Source of the DNA: Favolaschia claudopus
Taxonomy: Eukaryota; Basidiomycota; Agaricomycetes; Agaricales; Mycenaceae
Assembly: GCA_037176885.1 (NCBI GenBank)
Contig: JAWWNJ010000079.1
Coordinates: 496,001-560,000 of the forward strand
Direction of reading: 5' to 3'
DNA length: 64,000 nt
Shown here: positions 55,923 to 64,000 of the stretch, piece after piece
Layout of the letters: every line of letters starts with the position of its first letter
Numbering within the stretch: the first letter of the stretch is position 1
Notes under the pieces: generated by a model
The model's input: only the letters and a program-made list of their open reading frames with translations
Told to the model about the DNA's origin: nothing
Databases searched by the model: none
Program-made: the position numbers and the translations under genes

Positions 55923-58900
55923 TCAAAGCGCTCCCTTTTCCGCCCCTCGTTTCTCGATACCTTCTATCCCGCGCATACAGTCTGCCCCGAGGCCGCGGAT
56001 TCCCATCTTGGCAGCGCCTTCCACCCCAGCTTGAAACAAACATAGCGCGGTCTCTTCTTCGCCGAAATAAACGAGAGTATCAGCGAGACGCCTCAGAGAG
56101 TGCAAGCTCCCAATTGGATCTTTTCTCTTGACGAAAAACGCCAACGAAACAACACTCCACCGAAAGGTCTCTGTCGAGCCGAGGAGTTTATGCGTCGGAT
56201 CGCTAAGATATTCCAGGCAGTATCCGCGAATGTCTTGATAAATTCGCTGAGTCTTGATCAAACAGTTCAAAAACTCCGTGCGGGCTCCCTCCCTCTCCCC
56301 ACAATGAAGTCGAAGGCAGGCCCTCACGAACGAGCACAACAGGATCCTCATCCCTCCAAGAGCGACATAAACCGCCTCAGCGGCCTCCAAATTACGCCGA
56401 ATCTCTTCCTCTGAGCGCCCGAGAAGGATGTCCAGATACGCCACAAAAGCAAGTGAAGCAGCATAATGCCGCCGATCCGTTGTCGCAGAGGTCGCCTGAA
56501 CGATCTTCCAATGCTGGCTTCTTGCCTCTTCATACTCGGTCTTGCGATAGTGCACCTCTGCCCGTATGTCCAGCAGCGCCAAGTACCTGTCAGACCCCTG
56601 CATCTCGCACGCCACGAGAAGCTCATCAATCTGCACGCAGAGCTCCTCCGCATGCGACAGGTTCCCCATATAAATGCATACCACCGCTTCATTTTGCAGC
56701 CAATCGCATTGCACGAAGTTCAGGTTTTGCTCCCCAACTTGAAGACCAAAATTAGCGAACGCAACGCGTTTGGCTTTCTGTATAATTTCGAGCTGCATAG
56801 AGCGATCGCCGCTGCGATGAGCGATATCGAATTCTGTGTCGAGGCTCATCAGCTGAAGCGCAGCGTCACCGGATTTTTCGGCGGCTGCCATTCCGAGGGC
56901 GTTGAACTTGGTTGCTTTCGGGATATCGAGGTACCTCGGGTCAGTGTGGTGCAACGCAACTGTGTTGTAGAATTTGACAGCTAAAAAGGCGCGATAATGA
57001 ATCATTAGGAGTGGAATGAAGTTTAGCAATTCAATGTACCTTCTTCTACCGAACGAGTGCCCGTTTCGAAATATCTCGCCCCATCCGCGATCCAAACATC
57101 CGGCTCCTCGTTGAACTTGTGGAAACAATCCGAATTACTGAGACATCTTCGACCATATTTCCATCGTAGCTCTTGATCCCCCGTCGCCTGCACGAGATGC
57201 GGGAGCCTCGGAAACAGCGGTGTATTGCCCCGATTCATAACCATCGAAAAACTATCCAACGTGATGATACTGTCGCCGATAGTCTGCAGTTGAGATTTGT
57301 CCTCCGTTATCAAACCCTCGAGGAACAGCTGGGTGATATTCCCCAGATGACCAGCGAGCGTCGAAGCGAGGTTGCCCGCAGAGAGCTGCACGCCCGACCG
57401 AGTGAGCTTCCATAATACGAGTAGATCCTGGAAGTATCGGCGAAGCGGAACGCAAACAGCCGGAGACGGCGGGTGCGCGCGTCGGATGAATTCGCGAATG
57501 GGACTCAAAGCTGCGAGTCTGCCTTGAGGCGTGAGGTACGCGAGCGAGGTCCGCAGAAGCAGCGTCTGCGATTGGCGAACATCCGGAATCGGAACGTGGC
57601 TCGCGAGGATGTCTTCAGCACGGATACCGTCGGGAAGAACCGAGAGCAACCCGAGGAGATCCTTCGCCTGTTGGGACGATGCGATTCGCGGGCTCGTGAA
57701 CGAGAGAGTGATAGATTTCTCGAGATTGGATCGTTTGTCGTTTCCGTCGGAGAGGAGGGAGATGTTTTCGATCTGCCACCGGGAAAGTGTTCCGGAATAT
57801 CCTTCAAGCGAAACGATGCTCGCCATGAGTGAGATGGCGAGGGGGAGGTTACCGGAGAGGTCAAGTAGGTCGCTGAGAGCAGACTCTTCTTCATCGTCAG
57901 GGTCGTCAGCAATGTCTAAGAATATTTGGCGCGCAGCTGACGAGGGCAATGGTTGAAGTTGGGGGAAGAATGGCCTGGTCCATTTGACCTTTCCTGGTCT
58001 TTCTGCTCCTCGCATCGTTACCTGACAGAACCAATGAGATAAAACCATAAAGCTGCGCCCAAGTCCTAGATTAACTCACCAATAGCGCGACATTCGGAAT
58101 TCCAGCCACCAACGAAAGAAACTCTTCAACTTCATCCCGCGATTCAGCCGCCTCCCACGGAGTCTCGAAGTTATCCAGAACAATTAAACACGACGCCAGC
58201 TGCTTGAGATGCTGCACAACAGCATTCGAAAGCTGCCGTGATGATGGCGCAAGTCCTAGATGCAACGCGATAGCAGCCACCAGATCTCCACAGCTGTTGG
58301 CCGACTCGCAAGGGATGAATTGTCTGACGCCGAATTTGTCTATGATGAGGGGATGGTGCAGCGTAGCCATAGCGAGCGTGGTTTTGCCCATCCCACCGGG
58401 ACCCAAGACTGCGATTCGCGCAAATGACTTATCATCCTGAATAGAAAGAGCATGAACGAGACTATCTAGTTCGGATTCTCTGCCGTAGAAGAGCTTGGGC
58501 GACGCTGGGAGCAGAGAGAAGGATTCGGAACTGTGGCAAAAAAAGATGTTAATGTTACGCAGCTCGTAGAAACATTGAACTTACCTGAGATTCGCTGCAC
58601 TGCGATGGAGCTGAGGGTTAAATTGAGCAACCTACATTATTTTTTCTGACAGACGAGAGTTCACGCACCGTAGAAGCCTCATCTGAGTACATACTTTGCG
58701 CAGAAATTAATTCCAACAGCTCCTGGTGCATAGTTTCTGCGTCGACGCCAAGTTCCTCAAGCGCGTTGGTAGCTCCAACTCTGGATTTCATCTTGTGACT
58801 ATTGGTAAAATCATTCATTGTGGGATTAACGATGACTCACCATAAAGTTCTGCGACGCTACCTTCAACGCCTGCTCACACTGATCCAACTGTGCCGTTAT

Positions 58901-59413
58901 TTCGCTTTGTTTGAAGAGACGTTTGAGCGTTCCCAGCTCCCGTTGAGCTCGGAGACACGATTGAAGTTTTTCGAGCGTTCTACAAAAGTACATACATTCA
59001 TAAAGAGCCAGAGCGGATAGTGAGAGAATGAGAACAAGAATAATCGAACTCACCCAGCGTATTGAGCAATCTCCTCCAACATCCTCGGTGATCGAACATC
59101 CCCGCCATCGACGCATAGGCTGGTCAAGGTACAAAGCACTTGATGGATCCATTCAACAATGCGAAGGTATCGTTCTCGTTGAATCTTGATATTCTACCAC
59201 AAAGCACGAAGTTGTCAACGAACATCCAAGCCAAGACATGGGGGAAAGAAAGGTTACCTGGACCAGTGAGACGATCTTCAAAGTCAGCGCGCTGACGGAG
59301 ATTAGGAACGGTGTCTCAGTCACGATCGATGCTTCGCGCAGGGCATTAGCCGCGACGTTTGTATACTGGAGAATTTGTTCGAGTGAGGTGGTTGCAGCAG
59401 AGTTCGGGTGCAT
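55923..59413 (-). CDS. NLR-like protein: MLKL-type bundle, NTPase, helical/TPR repeats
   Basis: Start ATG at 59413 (MHPNSAATTSLEQILQYTNV). The N-terminal helical part (ANALREASIVTETPFLISV, LTLKIVSLVQNIKIQRERYL, RIVEWIHQVLC, TLEKLQSCLRAQRELGTLKR, LDQCEQALKVASQNF) resembles the four-helix bundle of MLKL/HeLo-like cell-death domains common in agaric NLRs. The NTPase follows: Walker A GPGGMGKTTLA (58370-58406), Walker B CLIVLDNFETPWE, and a sensor region MRGAERPGKVKWTRPF. Next come a winged-helix-like segment (LLGLLSVLPDGIRAEDIL) and a long helical repeat region (from about 57050 down to 55923) with tetratricopeptide-like helices (AVCIYMGNLSHAEELCVQID, RKTEYEEARSQHWKIVQ). Such STAND proteins act as nucleotide-dependent switches in fungal immunity or non-self recognition. 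About eight exons. The frame is open throughout. Confidence 0.8.
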
Positions 59414-59549
59414 AGCGCGGTGCAGGACAAATGAGGAGTGTATTGTGGGAGGAATGAAGGAAGAAACGCCGAACGAGAAGGAAGCAAAAGAAAACGTTCG
59501 GCAACTAAAATAACGTCAATCCTCTTGGCAACAGACACTATGGGGAGGG

Positions 59550-59683
59550 AATCTACTCGTCATGAGTAGGTATACCTACTCGACTTGAGTGGGTAAACCA
59601 CTTGGTTCGAGTGGGTACCCCCTCAGCTGGAGTAGGTGACCCACTTGCACCAAGTGTGGATACCTACTCATGATGAGTAGATT
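59550..59683. repeat. 134-bp nested imperfect palindrome upstream of the NLR gene
   Basis: The ends AATCTACTCRTCATGAGTAG (59550 rightward, and its complement ending 59683) match over about 24 bp. The arms stay alignable without gaps to a centre at about GGGTACCC (59617). Inside are smaller 18-bp dyads of the form GAGTRGGTNNACCYACTC repeated at intervals. It lies 137-270 bp upstream of the NLR start codon. It may be a foldback element or an array of dimer-binding sites. Confidence 0.75.
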
Positions 59684-59705
59684 TTGGCAATTCCTCGCTT
59701 CGGAT

Positions 59706-59747
59706 TGAGTAGGTCACCCACTCTGGCTGAGTGGGTTCACCTACTCA
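59706..59747. repeat. 42-bp palindrome of the same motif family
   Basis: TGAGTAGGTCACCCACTC, then tggc, then the near-complement TGAGTGGGTTCACCTACTCA. It is itself two copies of the GAGTRGGTNNACCYACTC dyad, separated by 22 bp from the larger palindrome at 59550-59683. Confidence 0.75.
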
Positions 59748-62700
59748 ATGGGAGTCTGCTAACCTGCTGAATCTGAGAGGGTATTCAGTCGGTTCAAGTG
59801 GATCAAATAAATATATTCCAGCTTTCTATATACACGCATATCAGCTGCCAGGTATCTATCCACCGCTCCACCTTGTTCTCTCCGTCGCCGGAATTCTACC
59901 TGAGGCGTGCCGAATCGATTAGGAAATAGTTAATAAATAAAATCAGATAAAGATGAAGCATACCGCTGATTCCGAGTGGGCAGGAGATCAGACTGCAGTG
60001 AAGACAGCGAGTCTAGAAACAGGCGAGTCAGCGAGGGATTCAAAGAAAGAAATTTAAGTCGTACCAAGAGGATACGTGGATGAAATCAATTGCGCTAGGT
60101 TGCAGCTCCGCCTTGAACTGAGACAAGTTACTCACTGCGCCGGCGGTTTTGAGTATGAGACAACATTTGTCGCATCAGCATTTCCCTTTCCCAGGATGAA
60201 CGAAGAAACTGCTTACAATGAACGGTAAAACTTGATGGAATTCGATGAATGGAACGATGTGATCTAGCGGCATGGTCAGGAGACGTCAACAACTAGGAGA
60301 AAAACTTACTAGATTTGTAGCGAAAAATTAAAGACTAGAATACTAACATCAACGCCACGAAGGTGGCGGTAATCTGCAAAAACACAACTACAGCATATGG
60401 CAAACAGCCAATCGATAAGCAATTCGACGCGACGAAGTCCACTGAAATGCTCACCTAGTTACCAACCTTCGACTCAGTAGTTGGTAGAGACATTGGGCAT
60501 CTCAAGTCGATTTAAATGGAAACATCACGCTATAGGAAAGAGAAAACTAGTCAACCGCGCTGAAACACTTGTTGAACGAAGAATCCTAAATACTTGACGC
60601 ACCTGTATAGACCTTGCGCTCTTCTCTGCACCGCACCTCAACCTGAGGCATGCAGGATCTGTGGGAGAATGGTCAGTGAATGGACCAAGAGAGAAATGAA
60701 TCACGAACTGGCGTCTCGGACAAAAAACGGGTTTGATTAGGCGTTGCTAAAAACAGAGCCAGCGGAGCGTAAGCATTGTGACGCGGCAAGTCGACAGAAA
60801 TGCCCACCGCGTCGGCGAAAAACTCTGTTGTCTGACCGCGTTGATTGAGGGCCACTCCCCACCCCGAGTGCGCCGATTTCGCCGAAACGCGTCTGCGCTG
60901 CCTTGAAGTGGTAAGTTTCCTTCTTAATGTCGGCGAAAATGAAGTCCAGCTTACCTTATTTTCCCTCCAGATGCCGCGTCAACGCCGCCGCCGCCCGCGC
61001 CAATTTTCTACGGCTGGATTCGACTCGATTCGAGCGGGGCGGAGCTTTGAGAGGCATTGGGTTTTTAACTTCTTAGCACGAGGTATCCGAGTGATACAAC
61101 GCACCTTTGTATCTCTAGATAGCTTGGAGGAATAACACACTTTTATTGGATTCTGAAATGGAAACCCGTGAGCGTGAATCAAATCAAAGGAAGGAAACGA
61201 GAAGGTTAAGAAAAAAGCTTACCTTGAGAATGAGGGAGTAGCGACCGCGATGATGGCGCGGTGAGTTATGCGACGCGGTTTGAAAGTAATAGATAAGAGT
61301 CAGTGAGTAAAACGTTGAAACGAACAAAAGAGTTGCACAACTCACCCATGTCAAGTCGTCGAGATATAATTGAAGGTCGGTTCAGCTTTGAAGTCGGCAT
61401 TGGTTCGGCCTTCAAAATGCACGTTCATAATCAGAGTAAGGAGTTGAAATCAAACGTACCTGAATTCAAACCGGCATAGTCTCGGCGTCGAACCTGAAGC
61501 ACACACGGAGCTCCCTGGGTGCATATAGGGACAGTTTCGGTATCTATAGTGTACAAGAGTTAGATTAGCATCCAGGTTGTCTCGATAAACATTTAATACG
61601 TACCGGCATAGTCTCAATACCCGGTCAAAGGACAAAAGGATAGAAGAATTAGATTAGTCAGATTGAATCGAAGAGTAAGAGGAATGAACAGCGCACCGTC
61701 CTCTAAGTCTAAACCAACTACAACTTAACCAAAACAACAAATCAAAGTTGACAAACGAACACGGCCTTCAATTTCAGTCAGTCTTGAGCTGATTCAAAGT
61801 CAAAGTCAAGGGATGCACTCATCTGAACAAAATTCATCCAACCTCAATGAATTCAACCCGATCCAACGTTCGTTATTCAACCTAAGGTCGGCTGAGTCAA
61901 AGTCACGAAAAGAACGAAATGAAATTAATATGGAATGAATGAGTCGACTCACGAAGAGACCAAGACCGCGCCGAACTCAATCCGCGTTCAAGTTTTGAAG
62001 TGGGAGCTGGGCCCTTGCTGGTTGGGTGCATGAGACTACGAAACGGTTAGTAATCGTTTGTAACAGCGGAACTAAAGGCTACCTCTATAGCCGCAATGTG
62101 CATCTCAAGAATCTATCCAACAGTCAGCCGTTCAAAGTTGTCGACGCGGGACCTAAAACGCGAAGATAAGGTAAGCATGAGATTGATTGTCTCCATGCGA
62201 AAACGGAAACTTACGAGTTTCGAGGATGCCGAACGCGTTCAGGGTACGGGGTTGCGGAATTCGGGTGGCGGCGTGGAGGCGGGGAGGAGAGGGAGATCGA
62301 AGAGTATCGACTACGTAGATCGTTTGTCGAATCCGGAAGAGACGAGGCGGGAATGGCGCACGGGTGGGTGGGTAGGCGGTGGTGTCGGCGCGAAGGCCGT
62401 CTTGGAAGGGCTGAAGATGGAGGCGGATGGGCGATGAGAGGGAGAGAAGAGGGAAATGAATGAGGCAAAGACGCAGGGCACCTGCTTATGGACGTCAGTT
62501 CAAACATAAACAGAAATAATAAAGCATAAGCGTGAAAGTAACACCGACATTCGCCGAGAGGCGACGACGGCAAGCGCATAGGGCCTACGGTCAGGCCCAG
62601 CGCGCTCCGCCCTCGACTCCCGACATAGTGGGTTAGGTGGGGGAAGAACGAAATTGGGGAAGGAGGGGAAAACAAAGAAAACGACAAAAAAAAGTCGAGT

Positions 62701-63364
62701 TACGGCTCACCTGGCTTTCCCGACAGACTTCTAACGATATGTACTCCTCCAACAACGATCATAATGAACAAAATTGCGAACTAGAGGCGTTGAGGAACAT
62801 TCAATTGGGAGGTCAAGTGAGATGCGCACAAAAAGACGTGCCATCTGCCGGTGTGGCCTGGATATCGCGAAGAACGGCTTGATTAGAGCCAAAACGCGGT
62901 GGAATAGAAGCATAGGGCACACTACCATTGTTTCAACATGCTTAAGCCTCCATATCCAGTCCTCCTATGTCGCCACGCGTCCTTGTTGGTGAGAAAGTCG
63001 AAATTTTGTAGTTGACCCTAGAACTCGGCGAGAGGACGTGGTGGCCGCCCAAAAGTGGGGGAGAGTGTTTAATGGGAGTCATTGATGCTGGTGCAATGCA
63101 AAAGAGCTGTCGAAACGCGAGGGAAAGGCGGGAGAAGAAGAGAAGATGAGGGGAGAAGGAGAGAGACGCGTCGCGTCACGGCGTGACATCACGCAATTCA
63201 CACGCTCGAATGTTCTTCTGTTCCCTCGAAATAGTTCGCCGGCACATCCAAAGAAGCTGTGGATGGTTGAAACACTATATTATATGAAAGCAACACTATG
63301 CCGGGAATGCACACAATGCTACAATTTTGTTCAGCTCGCAAGAGTCACCACTTACTATTTGCAG
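59748..63364. other. Long stretch without a supported gene
   Basis: About 3.6 kb. Short basic open frames exist (a 54-codon plus-strand frame starting MPRQRRRRPRQFS at 60971-61135, and a 113-codon frame at 62096-62437), but none shows a recognisable domain. On the minus strand there are more good 5' splice-site words (GTAAGC, GTGAGT, GTGAGC) than I would expect by chance. This may reflect a spliced non-coding transcript or a decayed gene. No transposon ends were found. Confidence 0.4.
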
Positions 63365-63870
63365 AGTTCAACTTGCTTGCGGTCTTGCGCAACACAGGAA
63401 GCATATCTCATCCTAGATTTTTTAAACCGGGGAGAAATCTCCTTTAAGAACATGATCTAGATGTATTTGAGTGACAATGACCGTTTCCCACTCTCGAGGA
63501 ATCCGGTTCGTACCATCCGTTGCCGATTTGGTAAGTTCAATTTGCCGAGGTTCTTGCCGGCCAGATAAAGCCTATCTCATCCTGGTTTTTTTCTTTCAAG
63601 AGTAAAACTATCTCGAGAACATGATGTAGAGGTATCTGAGTGAGTATGACCGCTTACCCGTCTCCGAGAATCCGGTTCGTACCACCTCTTCCCTTTTCGG
63701 GAAGTTCAACTTGCCAACGTTCGTACGGCACATAGAAGCAATATGTTGCGCAAAATTCCCGAGTTCAGTTACAAGTTCAATATCAACGACATGCTTGAAG
63801 AGCCACAAGATAGTACACTTGATGCAAAAGTACAAACGGACGGAATTATCAAGCCTCCTTCTTTGTTTTG
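63365..63870. repeat. 169-bp tandem repeat, about two and a half copies
   Basis: The word AGTTCAAYTTGC begins at 63365, 63534 and 63703, exactly 169 bp apart each time. Each of the first two units then carries ATCTCATCCT, GAACATGAT-TAGA-GTAT and GAATCCGGTTCGTACCA at matching positions. The third unit diverges after about 20-30 bp. Identity between units 1 and 2 is moderate (many substitutions), so the array is old. No coding role is clear. Confidence 0.75.
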
Positions 63871-64000
63871 GAACGCGTGCCATAGTCGGAAGTCACAGGG
63901 TTTGGTTTGGAGGCCTGGACTCAAGCTCAGGAAGCGTATTATCAAGATAAAGACTACTCACTGCTCTCGTTAGCTTCGCGGTCGGTTTGGATTCCTTCTT

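Noticed and set aside
59550..59747. A CRISPR array
   Set aside because: The repeats are palindromic and nested without uniform spacers, there are no cas genes, and the genome is eukaryotic.

Overview
The window reads as nuclear DNA of a mushroom-forming basidiomycete (Agaricomycetes). Genes are cut by many 50-65 nt GT-AG introns with CTGAC/CTAAC-like branch sites. Intergenic gaps are short, and the gene families are those typical of agarics: expanded F-box genes, expanded P450s, a basidiomycete-type NLR-like ATPase and an avidin. Species cannot be named from the sequence. All gene models below were spliced by eye, so exon ends are approximate unless stated.

Layout. 0.1-12 kb: the 5' end of a short-chain dehydrogenase at the left edge, then three paralogous cytochrome P450 genes on the minus strand (625-2908, 6820-9117, 9664-11962), with a WW-like/membrane protein gene (4543-6708) between the first two. 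12-19 kb: a cPLA2/lysophospholipase-type gene, a ChaC-type gamma-glutamylcyclotransferase with a candidate 6-nt micro-exon, and a small secreted protein made of three six-cysteine knottin-like modules. 19-30 kb: an F-box gene split by a 645-bp Mutator-like MITE, a DHA-type MFS drug transporter, an F-box gene, a two-domain (tandem) avidin gene, and another F-box gene. 30-32 kb: a transposon pocket with a TA-flanked MITE, a tRNA-derived SINE with a poly(A) tail and 16-bp target duplications, and a probable solo LTR. 32-46 kb: an aromatic-acid-exporter-like membrane protein, an O-methyltransferase, an F-box gene divergent from a fourth, more distant P450, and another F-box gene. 47-56 kb: a PUF (Pumilio-type) RNA-binding protein with a long leader, a GNAT acetyltransferase and an F-box gene. 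56-59.4 kb: an NLR-like protein (MLKL-type N-terminal bundle, NTPase, helical/TPR repeats). 59.5-64 kb: mostly non-coding, with a nested palindrome array just upstream of the NLR gene and a 169-bp tandem repeat near the right end.

How it fits together. The P450s, the dehydrogenase, the MFS pump, the O-methyltransferase and the aromatic-acid exporter are the usual tailoring and export parts of fungal secondary or xenobiotic metabolism. No core synthase is seen, so a biosynthetic cluster is only a possibility. The F-box genes (six, one broken), the NLR-like gene, the avidin and the knottin-like protein are typical of fast-evolving accessory regions.

The most unusual item is the natural two-domain avidin. 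Its second domain keeps most biotin-contact residues, while its first has lost several key ones. Next are the exon-per-module knottin protein, the MULE-type insertion with its flanking duplication inside the F-box gene, the complete SINE, and the nested palindromes upstream of the NLR gene.
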